DNA of 64,000 bases from assembly GCA_030538115.1 (NCBI GenBank), contig JAUNUP010000010.1, positions 56,822 to 120,821 on the forward strand, given 5' to 3'. A program made the translations under genes and the position numbers. The stretch comes from Dermatophilus congolensis (GTDB lineage: Bacteria; Actinomycetota; Actinomycetes; Actinomycetales; Dermatophilaceae). Position 1 is the stretch's first letter. Every line of letters begins with the position of its first letter. Of the stretch, positions 34,419 to 43,931 are shown piece after piece. The notes beneath the pieces are model-generated. The model was given only the letters and a program-made list of their open reading frames with translations, was not told where the DNA came from and did no database searches.

Positions 34419-35628
34419 GCGCCACTGCCAGCAGCACCGCCGCCGCCACCTGGGCCGCCGCGATCACCGCGACCAGGGCCGGGAGTGACGACTCGTACAG
34501 CCACCCCGCGAGCAGCCCGCCGAGCACGGCGGCGCCGCCCTGGATCGCGGCGAAGACCCCGTACGCCGTCGCCCGGCGCGGGGCGGGAACGAGTTCGGCG
34601 ACGAGGGCCTTGATCGTCGAGTCCTGTACGCCGTAAGCGAAACCCCAGATCACGACACCGGTGAGCACGAGCGCCAGGCTCGGTGCCAACGCCAGCCCCG
34701 GCACGAGCGCCACCAGCACCGGCACTGCGTACAGCACCTTCGCCCCGACGGAGTCGTAGAGCTGCCCGATCCCCAGCGCCGCCACGGCCTCCGCGAGCAT
34801 GCCGCCCGCATAGACGAGCGGCACCACGGCGGGCGTGACGAGGCCCTGCACGGTGAGGTGGTAGCCGATGATGCCGAAGGTCACGAGCCCGCCTGTCATG
34901 AGAGCCGCGGCCCCGCCGTACCAGAAGAACGCGGAAGGCAGATCGGCCCCGGTGACCTGCGCGAACCACTTCTGAGGTGCCGTACCGGGGGGCGCGGCCC
35001 CCGGCTCCGGTGTCTGCGCGCGCGTCGCGAACAGCACGACGAGCGCGATGGCGCCGGGGACGGCGAGGGCGGCGAGACCCGTCCACATGGCGCCCGTGGC
35101 GGAGATGACCGCCGCCACCAGCAGCGGCCCACCGAACGCGCCGATCTGGTCCATCGCCTTGTGCACGCCGAACCCGCGCCCGCGTCCGACCTTCTGAGCG
35201 AACTGGGCGAGCAGTGCCGTCTTGGCGGGGCTGCGGATCGCTTTCCCGGTGCGTTCGAGCAGGATCAGCGCTGCCGCTGCGGCGAGCCCCGCCGCTCCGA
35301 GAAACGGCGTCACGGCCAGCAGCGGCACGGAGACGATGGTGAGCGCATACCCGGCGATCGTCACCGCCCAGTACCGGCCGGTGCGGTCGGTGAGCGGCCC
35401 GAAGACGACCCGCAACCCGAGCGCCGCAGCCTCGCCGAGCCCGGTGACGAGCCCGACGACCAGCGCCGTCGCGCCCAAGCTCGCGAGCAGCGGCCCGTAC
35501 ATTGAGCGAGCGCCCTCGTAGACGAGGTCGGTGAACAGGCTCGTGACCCCGAACATGATCACGATCCGCCACGGCGACCACCGCAACGACGGACCCCGGT
35601 GGTGTGCGCCCGTCTCTGGAGGGGCCAT
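34393..35628 (-). CDS. MFS transporter
   Basis: This 411-residue protein has 12 predicted membrane helices. Its N-terminal FGVTSLFTDLVYEGARSMYGPLLASLGA and GPLTDRTGRYWAVT segments match a group of actinobacterial MFS permeases that are usually annotated without substrate. SPAKTALLAQFAQKVGRGRGFGVHKAMDQIGAFGGPL is a conserved cytoplasmic stretch. I chose the ATG at 35628 with GAAGGTGG nine bases before it. The substrate is unknown. Confidence 0.87.
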   Translation of the reverse strand: MAPPETGAHHRGPSLRWSPWRIVIMFGVTSLFTDLVYEGARSMYGPLLASLGATALVVGLVTGLGEAAALGLRVVFGPLTDRTGRYWAVTIAGYALTIVSVPLLAVTPFLGAAGLAAAAALILLERTGKAIRSPAKTALLAQFAQKVGRGRGFGVHKAMDQIGAFGGPLLVAAVISATGAMWTGLAALAVPGAIALVVLFATRAQTPEPGAAPPGTAPQKWFAQVTGADLPSAFFWYGGAAALMTGGLVTFGIIGYHLTVQGLVTPAVVPLVYAGGMLAEAVAALGIGQLYDSVGAKVLYAVPVLVALVPGLALAPSLALVLTGVVIWGFAYGVQDSTIKALVAELVPAPRRATAYGVFAAIQGGAAVLGGLLAGWLYESSLPALVAVIAAAQVAAAVLLAVALRKARRAT

Positions 35629-35762
35629 CGCAGAACCACCTTCGTGTCGCGGGTCGAACCCAGGCGCGGCGCATCTCGGTCGCTGCCGACGACATTTTCT
35701 CACCGGCTCGCGACATGCGAGTACCCAGGGGATTCGGTGACGCCGCCGCGCCCCGCCGGGTC

Positions 35763-37028
35763 TCAGGCGGCGACGGTGGCCTGCTCCGCGTCGTCGCGCG
35801 AGTACGTCTTGCCCGTGATGATGCGGTGCATGGCGGCGGCGATGGCGCCGTCTCCGGTGACGTTGGTGGCGGTGCCGAACGAGTCGATCGCGATGTAGGT
35901 GGCGATCATCAAGCCAACCTGCGGCTCGGTGAAGCCGAGCATCGAGGTGAGCAGGCCCGCGGCGGTCATGATGGCGCCGCCGGGCACGCCGGGGGCCGCG
36001 ACCATCGTGATGCCGAGCATGAAGATGAACGGCGCGATGAGGCCCGGGGTGATGCTCATGCCGGAGAGCATCATGATCGCCAGCGCGAACGACGTGATCT
36101 TCAGGGTCGAGCCCGCGAGGTGGATCGTCGCGCAGAGCGGAATGACGAACGAGGCGACCGGCTCGCTGACTCCCATGCGGATGGTCTGCCGCAGCGTCAC
36201 CGGAATCGTCGCAGCCGACGACGACGTGCCGAGCGCCGTGGCGTAGGCGGGCAGCATCGTCTTGAGCATGACCAGGGGGTTACGGCGGAACAGCAGCGCG
36301 GACACCGTGTACTGCACCAGCAGCGTGATCACCGTGAGGGCGAAGACGAACACGACCACGCCGAGGAAGGTCGTGATGATCGAGAAGGCCTCCCCGGTCG
36401 CCGACATGTTGAGGAAGATGCCGAAGATGTACAGCGGCAGCAGCGGGATGAGCGTCGTGCGGATGACGAGGTTGACGATGTCGCGGAACTCCACCATCGA
36501 CCGGTGGATGACATCGCCCTTGATGAAGGTGAGGGCCACGCCGACGATGAAGCTGAGCACGAGCGCCGTCATGACTCCGAACACGGGCGGCATCTCGACC
36601 TTGAAGAAGGGCCCGAACAGGGCGTCTTCGGGGTTGGTGACGGAGGTCATCGACCGACCGGCGAGGATCGTCGGCAGGATCGCGATGCTCGAGAGGTACG
36701 CGAAGAAGCCCGCGAACAGCGTCGAGCCGTAGGCGATGGCGGCGGTGAGTCCGAGCCATTTGCCTGCGCCCTTGCCCAGCTCCGAAATCGCTGGGGTGAT
36801 GAGCCCGACGATGATCAGCGGGATGACGAAGCTGAGGTAGTTGCCGAACAGGCCGTTGAACGTCACGAAGGCGCGCACGAGCCATTCGGGAAAGAACATT
36901 CCGCAGACGATGCCGAGAACGATCGCGATGAGCACCCATCCCAGCAGCCCGATGCCGAGTACGCCCCTGCGTGTGGAGTCGGGCTTCACCTCCGGCATGT
37001 CGTGAGTTGTCGAGGTGTGGTCAGCCAT
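35763..37028 (-). CDS. dicarboxylate/amino acid:cation symporter (DAACS family)
   Basis: This 421-residue symporter is of the GltP/DctA/SstT family, with PF00375 features throughout. The serine-rich re-entrant loop ATALGTSSSAATIPVTLRQT is present. The second hairpin with the PGVPGGAIMTAAGLL motif and the C-terminal TATNVTGDGAIAA motif are intact. It imports glutamate, aspartate, serine or C4-dicarboxylates with Na+ or H+. It is a single-gene unit with about 200 bp of sequence to the next family A repeat. Confidence 0.93.
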   Translation of the reverse strand: MADHTSTTHDMPEVKPDSTRRGVLGIGLLGWVLIAIVLGIVCGMFFPEWLVRAFVTFNGLFGNYLSFVIPLIIVGLITPAISELGKGAGKWLGLTAAIAYGSTLFAGFFAYLSSIAILPTILAGRSMTSVTNPEDALFGPFFKVEMPPVFGVMTALVLSFIVGVALTFIKGDVIHRSMVEFRDIVNLVIRTTLIPLLPLYIFGIFLNMSATGEAFSIITTFLGVVVFVFALTVITLLVQYTVSALLFRRNPLVMLKTMLPAYATALGTSSSAATIPVTLRQTIRMGVSEPVASFVIPLCATIHLAGSTLKITSFALAIMMLSGMSITPGLIAPFIFMLGITMVAAPGVPGGAIMTAAGLLTSMLGFTEPQVGLMIATYIAIDSFGTATNVTGDGAIAAAMHRIITGKTYSRDDAEQATVAA

Positions 37029-37236
37029 GGGTGTGCCTTCCTGGGCGGCCTGCGCCGTCGGATGTCGTGGTGCGCAGTCCGTGGAGGGGATAAGTCCGCA
37101 GGCGGCGTCACCGTTTCGGTGTGGAGTGCGGGCGCTGAACGGCCGGGCAGCCGAACAACGCCTCTCCCATCATGATGGCGTGCCCGTCGCGCTCAGAAAT
37201 TCTCTTTCGCCCTCGCCACGCGGAGATGTCCCGAAC

Positions 37237-37332
37237 GTTGCGACATGAAGGATGCGTTTCGCGACCGCCTGTGCGCGTTGACGCAGGCAAACGTGCGCGA
37301 GGTCCGGAGAACTGCATCCCTGGTGTCGCAAC
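37237..37332 (+). repeat. family A palindromic element, copy 3 (96 bp)
   Basis: The left arm is GTTGCGACATGAAGGATGC and the right arm is GCATCCCTGGTGTCGCAAC. The length is 96 bp. It lies between two minus-strand genes, the symporter and the acyltransferase, in the same orientation as the other copies. The rest of the 37029-37384 gap shows nothing I recognise. Confidence 0.87.
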
Positions 37333-37384
37333 CTCAGGGACATCACCGCGTGGCGAGGGGGAAAGTCAGGAACCGGTCCCCATC

Positions 37385-39553
37385 TCAGCCGATGGCGTTG
37401 AGAGCAGCGATCAGCTCTGGAGCCAGCGCACGTGACTGGTCGACGGTGATGTGGCCGCTGTCGCGGTACCTGACGAGATCGCCCTCCGACGTGGTGCACG
37501 TGTCTGCGGGGCACAACGTCGTCCACGTGTCCCACACGCCGACGCCGGCCCCCGCGCGTTCGGCCACAGCGCGCCGAACCGGCCCCTGCACCTCTTCCGC
37601 CACGGCCGTCGTCATCGCGGCACCGCACGACCCAGTGAGCACTGCAACCGTGCTGCAGTTTTCGGGCCCCCACTCGTGCGTTCCGGTCCACTTGGGGGTG
37701 CTCTGGGCGATGAGCACGTGGTGCCCGGCCGCCTCGAGTCTAGCGATGGTGGAGTCGAGCGCCGGTCCGAGGGCAGCGAGTTTCGCGGCGGGGTCGAGGC
37801 TCGGCTCGGAGCCGGGTGCTCCCAGGGCGATGCCCTCGCGATCCCAGTAGACGTCGGAGTTCGCAATGATCACCGTTCCTGCCCGTTTCGAGGCCAGGTC
37901 GGACAGGGACTCCTGCACGTAGGTGCGGCAGGCCTCGTTCTGTGAACTCCACTCGGGGCGGCGGTCTTCGAACGAGAGGTCGAGGAACGGACAGGCGTTG
38001 GTCGTAGCGATCGTCACCGGTCGGGCGAGCCGCTCGCCGGCTGTGATCACGGCCTCGCTGAAGTGGTCGGCGTTGCTGTCGCCGACGAGGTAGATCGGAG
38101 TTCCGGGGGCGCGGGCACCCCAGACGCAGTTCTCCGCCGACACTGCACCGAGCGGGAGCCGCCGGTCGCACCCGTTTTCGCGTGACGCATGTGCCTGGTC
38201 GACAGCCGCCGCGTAGGCGGCGACTCGATCCGATCCCCAGTGTCGCGCGGTCCCGACCTGCAACGCCCCGGCCAACGCGAGGGCCGGCAGCAGAGTGGCC
38301 GCGACCGCGATGGCCAGGCGTCGTCCGACGAGCGTGTTGTCTTTGCGGATCGGCTCCTCCACGTACCGGTAGGAGAGCAGCGCCGGGCCGAACGATGCGA
38401 CGGCGGCAAGTGTGAGGGCCCAGGGCGTGTTCGGCCACAGATAGCTCGCGAACACGATGACAGGCCAGTGCCACAGGTAGATGGAGTACGACCAGTCGCC
38501 GATCGCGACCATGGGCTTCGTCGCGAGCGCCCGCGTCACCGGGTTGGCCGAGCCGCCGCCCGATGTGTCGGAACCGGCAATGATCGCCAGCATCGTCCCG
38601 ACGACGAGCACCACGGTCCACGGTCCGGGCCACAGGGTTGTGGCACCGACCAGCACGAGACACGCCGCGATCATCGCGAGGCCCGCCAGCCCCAAGAACA
38701 TCGCAAGTCGCGCGGACCGCACCCGGAAGATCCCGGGTGCCAGGGCGATGACGGCTCCGGCGGCGAACTCCCAGGCGCGGCTGAACGGCGAGTAGAACCC
38801 AAGGAGCAGCTCGGAGCCTCGGAAGTCGGGCCCGAACGCGCCGAACATGGCCATCGCGAACGACACTGCTGCGATCGCACATACGACGATGAGCGGCGCG
38901 GTGTGGTCGGAGGAGGCGCGCGACGACATCCGGTGTCGAAGTCGATGACCCAGCGCCCACGCCGCCCCGAGTAATGCGGGGAAGGCCAGGTAGAACTGCT
39001 CTTCGACCGAGAGCGACCACGTGTGCAACAACGGGTTGGTCTCGGCCGCGACATCGAAGTAGCCACCGGTGAACTGGGCGATGACGAAGTTCGCCACGAG
39101 GAGAACTGCGCCCACCGCCGTGTTGGCGGCGAGCTCCTGAGGGCCGAATGGGCCCAGAAGCAGTGTCGATCCGATCAGCGTCACCACGATCATCACGGCC
39201 AGGGCCGGAGTCAGCCTCCTGAACCGTCGGATGTAGAAGCGCACGAACCTGATGCGGCCGTGCTGCGCCCACTCGCGCACCAGCATCGCCGTGATGACGT
39301 ACCCGGAGATGACGAAGAAGACATCGACCCCGACGAACCCACCGGTCAGGGGGAGCGCCGCATGGAACGCGACGACGACGAGAACCGCGATCGCTCGCAG
39401 ACCCTGGATGTCGCGACGATGCCCGGTCGTCGCGACGGGTGCGCTCGCCGAGGGTGTCTCGGGAGGCCGCTGCTCACGCGCTCGCGCTGACGCGCGCCTG
39501 GCCTTGGACCTCGTGTGACCGATTTCGGCTGTCGAGCGCTCGCTCTGCCGCAT
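37385..39553 (-). CDS. OafA-type acyltransferase with C-terminal SGNH domain
   Basis: This 722-residue protein has an N-terminal membrane acyltransferase-3 domain (about 45-400): RDIQGLRAIAVLVVVAFHA with the catalytic His, GFVGVDVFFVISGYVIT, and FYIRRFRRLTPALAVMI. A C-terminal extracytoplasmic SGNH hydrolase-like domain (about 470-720) has IYLVGDSNADHF as the Ser block and DSGHITVDQSRAL as the Asp-His block. The first domain moves acetyl groups across the membrane and the second attaches them to a sugar. Members O-acetylate peptidoglycan, teichoic acids or polysaccharides. No sugar-biosynthesis genes are near, so the acceptor is unknown. Confidence 0.92.
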   Translation of the reverse strand: MRQSERSTAEIGHTRSKARRASARAREQRPPETPSASAPVATTGHRRDIQGLRAIAVLVVVAFHAALPLTGGFVGVDVFFVISGYVITAMLVREWAQHGRIRFVRFYIRRFRRLTPALAVMIVVTLIGSTLLLGPFGPQELAANTAVGAVLLVANFVIAQFTGGYFDVAAETNPLLHTWSLSVEEQFYLAFPALLGAAWALGHRLRHRMSSRASSDHTAPLIVVCAIAAVSFAMAMFGAFGPDFRGSELLLGFYSPFSRAWEFAAGAVIALAPGIFRVRSARLAMFLGLAGLAMIAACLVLVGATTLWPGPWTVVLVVGTMLAIIAGSDTSGGGSANPVTRALATKPMVAIGDWSYSIYLWHWPVIVFASYLWPNTPWALTLAAVASFGPALLSYRYVEEPIRKDNTLVGRRLAIAVAATLLPALALAGALQVGTARHWGSDRVAAYAAAVDQAHASRENGCDRRLPLGAVSAENCVWGARAPGTPIYLVGDSNADHFSEAVITAGERLARPVTIATTNACPFLDLSFEDRRPEWSSQNEACRTYVQESLSDLASKRAGTVIIANSDVYWDREGIALGAPGSEPSLDPAAKLAALGPALDSTIARLEAAGHHVLIAQSTPKWTGTHEWGPENCSTVAVLTGSCGAAMTTAVAEEVQGPVRRAVAERAGAGVGVWDTWTTLCPADTCTTSEGDLVRYRDSGHITVDQSRALAPELIAALNAIG

Positions 39554-39788
39554 GACGCATCATTCCTGCCCACTGGAAACCCCGTATCCCAGCGGCGTCC
39601 GCCTCCCCCCGGAGGAGCGTGATGTCGCGAAGCACCTTGCCCAACAAGGGAGGCCGACAGGAACTCGTGTATCTACGGTGCACCGCGCCTGAAGGAGATG
39701 CCTCGATGACACGCCGTGGCGTGAGCTCCGACGGGGGAGATGCCGGAGGAGGTGACCGGCCAGCCGGTAGAGAACTCGCCACCCCCAA

Positions 39789-39830
39789 CTGGTGTCAACG
39801 AACGAGCTCGGCCCGGTTCGTTGACACCAG
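39789..39830. repeat. family D hairpin element, copy 1
   Basis: CTGGTGTCAACGAAC pairs perfectly with GTTCGTTGACACCAG. Counted between GTCAAC and GTTGAC the inner segment is 20 nt, as in the copy at 47345. CATCGGCACT follows, matching CATCGGTACC of copy 2. It lies just past the stop of the DUF6448 gene and could end its transcript. The rest of the 39554-39890 gap is featureless. Confidence 0.8.
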
Positions 39831-39890
39831 CATCGGCACTGAAGGTGGTGGATGCCTCAGCGCGCGGCGGGCATGGTCACCACCGGTAGG

Positions 39891-40682
39891 TCACTTGCCG
39901 GTCAGGGCTGCCTGGCGGGCGACGTGAGCCTTGTGAGCCTTGTGCGCGACGTGGGCTTTGTGTGCCACGTGGGCTTCGTGAGCGGTGAGTGCGCGCTTCT
40001 CCCCGGCGTGAGCCGCTTCGGTCTCGTGCGCGGCGTTTTCGCCGTGGGCGTCGCCTTCGGTGGCGTGATCGGCTCCGTGAGCGGCCGCTGCCTCGCCGTG
40101 GGCGGCTCCGTGGCCTTCGGCGTGGTCTTCGCCCTCCGCGTACTTGAAGAACAGGACGTAGGCCTCGATGTAGTCGCGTCCGGCGGCGACGTCGTCGACC
40201 GCGTAGTCCTTCTTGTCGAGCGCAACGGCGAGGCGCTTCTCGAGTTCGGGCAGGCGCGAGTCGTCGACCTTGCCGCGGAGGGGCTCGATGGAACCCTTGG
40301 CGATGGCCTCGTCGGCGGCGGCAACGACCGGGTCGACGGGGGTGCCGTGCGGCTGCACGCCGGTGTAGGGGGCGCCTTCGTAGGCGCGGTGCACGCGCAC
40401 GAGGTTCTCGAGGAAGTACTGGTCGGCGAGCTCCTTCGCGTCCTCGTTGAGCCCACGGACGGCGACGGCACTGTCGAAGGCCTTGGTGACCTCGGCCTCG
40501 TCCTTCTCCGGAACCCAGACGAGCGCGTGGTTGACGTTGCCGGATTCGAGCGCCTTGGTGGCGTCGATCGCGGTCGGCCCTTCATGGGTGTCGCAGTGGG
40601 CGGAGGCGCTCAGGGGCGAGAAGACGAGGGCGGCGGCCGCGAGGGCGCCGGCGACAACGGTGGAGATGCGGGTGCGAGACAT
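39891..40682 (-). CDS. secreted DUF6448-family protein with His/Ala-rich tail
   Basis: This 263-residue protein has an N-terminal Sec signal (residues about 1-28, STVVAGALAAAALVFSPLSASA, slightly beyond the hydrophobic core). The mature domain opens HCDTHEGPTAIDATKALESG, the hallmark of DUF6448. The last 65 or so residues are rich in His and Ala, with many near-heptad AHxAHVAHKAH units, so a metal-binding tail (Zn, Ni or Cu) is plausible. The family function is unknown. GAAAGG precedes the ATG. A family D hairpin follows the stop codon. Confidence 0.82.
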   Translation of the reverse strand: MSRTRISTVVAGALAAAALVFSPLSASAHCDTHEGPTAIDATKALESGNVNHALVWVPEKDEAEVTKAFDSAVAVRGLNEDAKELADQYFLENLVRVHRAYEGAPYTGVQPHGTPVDPVVAAADEAIAKGSIEPLRGKVDDSRLPELEKRLAVALDKKDYAVDDVAAGRDYIEAYVLFFKYAEGEDHAEGHGAAHGEAAAAHGADHATEGDAHGENAAHETEAAHAGEKRALTAHEAHVAHKAHVAHKAHKAHVARQAALTGK

Positions 40683-40799
40683 GAGAATGCCTTTCGTGGA
40701 GGGCGGGCGCTTGCTGACAACCACGAAGTTACGAACCGTGAGAACCCGCCACCTTGACGCAGATCAATTCCCAGTTCCGTTGAGGTGAAAGGAATCACC

Positions 40800-40814
40800 G
40801 TTCACATCGTGAAC
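40800..40814. promoter_or_regulatory. palindrome in a divergent promoter region
   Basis: GTTCACATCGTGAAC is a perfect inverted repeat with a 3-bp centre. It lies midway between the divergent DUF6448 and LLM-oxidoreductase genes, so a regulator could act on either. The evidence is symmetry and position only. Confidence 0.3.
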
Positions 40815-40908
40815 TCTTCCGCTGTCGGGATTCGTTGCTGCTCAGGACCGTTCGCCGGTGCATTCCGCTCGCCGCGACACGGGGCAGCGACGTTGACACA
40901 GTGGGCGC

Positions 40909-41865
40909 ATGCGGATCGGATTTCACGGCTCTCATGAGCAGATCGCTCCTCGGCAGCTTCTCGCCGACGTGCAGCAGGCAGAGCAGGTCGGGTTCGACAT
41001 GGCGATGTGCTCCGACCACTTCGCCCCGTGGAGTGAGCGTCAGGGGCACTCCGGGTACACGTGGTCGTGGCTCGGGGCCGCGCTCGCGACGACGAACCTC
41101 AGCTTCGGATGTGTGTGCGCGCCTGGTCAGCGGTATCACCCGGCGATCGTGGCGCAGAAGATCGCGACCCTTGCCCAGATGTTCCCCGGCCGCTTCTGGA
41201 CGGCGCTCGGCAGCGGCGAGGCGATGAACGAGCACATCACCGGAGACAAGTGGCTCACCAAAGAGCTGCGCACGCAAAGGCTGGAGGAGTGTGTCGACGT
41301 CATCCGTCGCATGCTCGACGGCGAAGAGGTGAGTCACGACGGGCTCGTCACCGTCGACCGGGCCAAGCTCTGGGACAGGCCCGACGAGCGCCCTCTCCTC
41401 ATTGCTCCGGTGGTCTCGCCGGAATCGGCTCCGCGCGTGGCCAAGTGGGGCGACGGCATGATCACGATCAACCAACCCGTCGAGAACCTGCGAGCGATCA
41501 TCGACGGTTACCGCGACGCCGGAGGCCGCGGCACGCTCAGCCTGCAGGTCCACCTCTCGTGGGCCGACACCCGCGAGGAGGCCGAGCACCTCGCCATGGA
41601 TCAGTGGCGCAGCAACGTCTTCTCCGCCCCCATCTGCTGGGACGTCGACATGCCCGCAGGCTTCGACGAACTGTCGCGGCACGTCTCGCTCGGCTCCGTC
41701 GAGCAGTCGGTGTTCATCTCCGACGACCTCGGCCGCCACCGCGAGCAGATCCAGGCCTATGTCGATCTGGGCTTCGACGACATATACCTGCACTACGTGG
41801 GCCAAGACCAGGCCCGTTACCTCGACACCTTCGGATCGCAGGTGCTTCCCGCGTTTCGGAGTTGA
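40909..41865 (+). CDS. LLM-class flavin-dependent oxidoreductase (TIGR03885-like)
   Basis: This 318-residue luciferase-like monooxygenase-fold enzyme has MRIGFHGSHEQIAPRQLLAD at the start, CSDHFAPWSERQGHSGYTWSWLGAAL, and GRFWTALGSGEAMNEHITGD. The sequence resembles the TIGR03885 group, described as non-F420 flavin oxidoreductases, more than the F420 enzymes. Its immediate downstream partner is a GH13 trehalose-synthase-like enzyme, and this pair recurs in other actinobacteria. The reaction is unknown. The start at 40909 is an ATG with no clear ribosome-binding site. Confidence 0.87.
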   Translation: MRIGFHGSHEQIAPRQLLADVQQAEQVGFDMAMCSDHFAPWSERQGHSGYTWSWLGAALATTNLSFGCVCAPGQRYHPAIVAQKIATLAQMFPGRFWTALGSGEAMNEHITGDKWLTKELRTQRLEECVDVIRRMLDGEEVSHDGLVTVDRAKLWDRPDERPLLIAPVVSPESAPRVAKWGDGMITINQPVENLRAIIDGYRDAGGRGTLSLQVHLSWADTREEAEHLAMDQWRSNVFSAPICWDVDMPAGFDELSRHVSLGSVEQSVFISDDLGRHREQIQAYVDLGFDDIYLHYVGQDQARYLDTFGSQVLPAFRS

Positions 41866-41907
41866 CCACCCGACGAACTCGACCGACCCCGAAAAGAGAG
41901 GCCGACC

Positions 41908-43581
41908 ATGCGAGTGACCGATACCAGTGACCTGTGGTGGAAGAGCGCGGTGATCTACTGCCTCGACATCGAGACGTTCTACGACGCCAACGGAGACGGC
42001 GTCGGCGACCTGGCCGGGCTGGCCGAGCGCATCGACTACCTCGCCGAGCTGGGCATCACATGCCTGTGGCTCATGCCGTTCTATCCGAGCCCAGACCGCG
42101 ACGACGGCTACGACATCAAAGACTTCTACGGAGTCGACCCGCGCCTCGGCAACCACGGTGAGCTGGTCGAAGTCATCCGCACGGCCCACGACCGGGGCAT
42201 CAAGGTGATCGCCGACCTCATCGTCAACCACACCTCCGACCAGCACCCCTGGTTTCAGGCGTCGCGGCGCAGCAAGAACAGCGAGTACCGCGATTTCTAC
42301 GTGTGGCGCGACACCGAACCCCCGGACACCTCCGACGAGGTCGTCTTTCCCGATCAGGAGGATTCGATCTGGGAGAAAGACGAGCGCACCGGCGAGTGGT
42401 ACCTGCACCACTTCTACAAGCACCAGCCCGACCTCAACCTGCACAACCCGAAGGTCGTCGACGAGTTGATGCGGATCATCGGTTTCTGGCTGGAGTTGGG
42501 CTTCGACGGATTCCGGGTCGACGGCATCCCGTTCATCGAGCAGACGACGAAGAACACCGACGACGCCGACATGCACGTCGATCCGCACGAGCTGCTCAAG
42601 AAGATCCGAGGCTTCCTCAACCGTCGCGCCGGCCACGCGATGATGCTGGGCGAGGTCAACCTCAAGCACCCGGACCAGCTGAAGTTCTTCGGCGGCGAAG
42701 CGGCCAACGAGCTGCACATGATGTTCGACTTCATCGCCATGCAGGCGACGTACCTCTCCCTGGCCCGTGAAGACGCTGCGCCGCTGGTCAAAGCGCTGAA
42801 CGACCGCCCCGAGATCGACTTCACCTGCCAGTGGGCCACGTTCCTGCGCAACCACGACGAGCTGACCCTCGACAAGATCACCGACAAGCAGCGCCAGGAG
42901 GTCTTCGACGCCTTCGGCCCGGAGAAGGAGATGCAGGTCTACGACCGCGGCCTCAAGCGGCGCCTGCCTCCGATGCTCGATGGCGACCCGCGGCGGGTGC
43001 GGATGGCGTACAGCCTCATGTTCTCGCTGCCGGGCACCCCGACCCTGTACTTCGGTGAAGAGATCGGGATGGGTGAAGACCTCGCCGCCGACGGTCGCAT
43101 GGCCGTGCGCACCCCGATGCAGTGGAGCGCCGGCAAGAACGGCGGTTTCTCGAAGGCGGCCCCGTCGAAGCTGATCCAGCGGGTCGTGCCCGACGGCTAC
43201 GGTCCGGAGCACGTCAATGTGGCCCAGCAGCGCCACGACCCGGACTCACTGTGGAATTTCATGCGCGAGGTCATCGGCATCCGCCGCCACTGCCCCGAAT
43301 TGGGCTGGGGTGAGTTCTCGGTCATCGAGCAGCCGGAGAAGCAGGTGCTCGCCCACCGCTGCGACCTCGACGACTCCGGCGTGATCGCCGTGCACAACCT
43401 CGGCTCGAACCCGGTGACCGTGCCGGTGCCCTTCGATCCGGACGACCGCGGCATGGAGGTCGTCGACCTCTTCGCCGACGAAGTGGTCGAGAAGGACGGC
43501 CGCACCCTCACGATCGCGCTCGAGGGCTACGGCTACCGCTGGCTGCGCGTGAAGCCGGAGGGCGATCTCGCGATCCCGTGA
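41908..43581 (+). CDS. GH13 alpha-amylase-family enzyme, trehalose-synthase-like
   Basis: This 557-residue GH13 enzyme has an (alpha/beta)8 domain with DLIVNHTSDQHPWF (region I), GFDGFRVDGIPF (nucleophile Asp205), MLGEVNL (acid Glu249), and FLRNHDELT (Asp317). The last roughly 90 residues are the beta-sandwich domain. The closest type is trehalose synthase (maltose isomerase), but the length and the absence of a maltokinase partner leave other transglucosidase activities open. GAGAGGCCG precedes the ATG, 40 bp after the LLM gene. Confidence 0.9.
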   Translation: MRVTDTSDLWWKSAVIYCLDIETFYDANGDGVGDLAGLAERIDYLAELGITCLWLMPFYPSPDRDDGYDIKDFYGVDPRLGNHGELVEVIRTAHDRGIKVIADLIVNHTSDQHPWFQASRRSKNSEYRDFYVWRDTEPPDTSDEVVFPDQEDSIWEKDERTGEWYLHHFYKHQPDLNLHNPKVVDELMRIIGFWLELGFDGFRVDGIPFIEQTTKNTDDADMHVDPHELLKKIRGFLNRRAGHAMMLGEVNLKHPDQLKFFGGEAANELHMMFDFIAMQATYLSLAREDAAPLVKALNDRPEIDFTCQWATFLRNHDELTLDKITDKQRQEVFDAFGPEKEMQVYDRGLKRRLPPMLDGDPRRVRMAYSLMFSLPGTPTLYFGEEIGMGEDLAADGRMAVRTPMQWSAGKNGGFSKAAPSKLIQRVVPDGYGPEHVNVAQQRHDPDSLWNFMREVIGIRRHCPELGWGEFSVIEQPEKQVLAHRCDLDDSGVIAVHNLGSNPVTVPVPFDPDDRGMEVVDLFADEVVEKDGRTLTIALEGYGYRWLRVKPEGDLAIP

Positions 43582-43668
43582 GGCGGCCGCTTGGCCCGTG
43601 ATGAGCGCGGAGCGGCTGCGAGCGGCCACGACGGCGCTCCAGGGGATACCGGGTTATGGCCCCACATG

Positions 43669-43705
43669 CGACCGTGCCCCCGCCGAAACGGTGGGGGCAC
43701 GGTCG
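43669..43705. terminator. bidirectional hairpin between convergent genes
   Basis: CGACCGTGCCCCCGCCG pairs with CGGTGGGGGCACGGTCG around a three-base loop, with one G-T pair. It lies between the GH13 gene and the convergent 53-codon gene and can serve both. Confidence 0.8.
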
Positions 43706-43713
43706 TCGATGCG

Positions 43714-43875
43714 TCACTTGTCGGGCTGCTCCGACTCCTCGGGCTCGAAGGTGTCCTTCTCGCCGATCGTGCCGCCCAGGCCTTCGTCGTTGAGTTCGTT
43801 GAGTTCAGTGTTCTCAGCGGACTCGGTGTTCTCGCGGGTCTCGCCGTCGCGAGGGATGTCAGGAGCGTCGCTCAT
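43714..43875 (-). CDS. small acidic protein of unknown function
   Basis: This 53-residue, strongly acidic protein has GLGGTIGEKDTFEPEE near its C-terminus. Such a Gly-Gly-x-IGEKDTF-type tail occurs in short actinobacterial hypothetical proteins. No membrane segment or fold is evident; it is likely disordered. It is supported as a gene by an excellent AAGGAGA ribosome-binding site six bases before the ATG and a terminator after the stop. It follows the PfpI gene on the same strand after 56 bp and may share its transcript. Confidence 0.72.
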   Translation of the reverse strand: MSDAPDIPRDGETRENTESAENTELNELNDEGLGGTIGEKDTFEPEESEQPDK

Positions 43876-43931
43876 GGGTGTCTCCTTGTTTCGGCCGGTG
43901 CGGGGTGCGCCGGGGGTCGGTGGGGGCGCGG

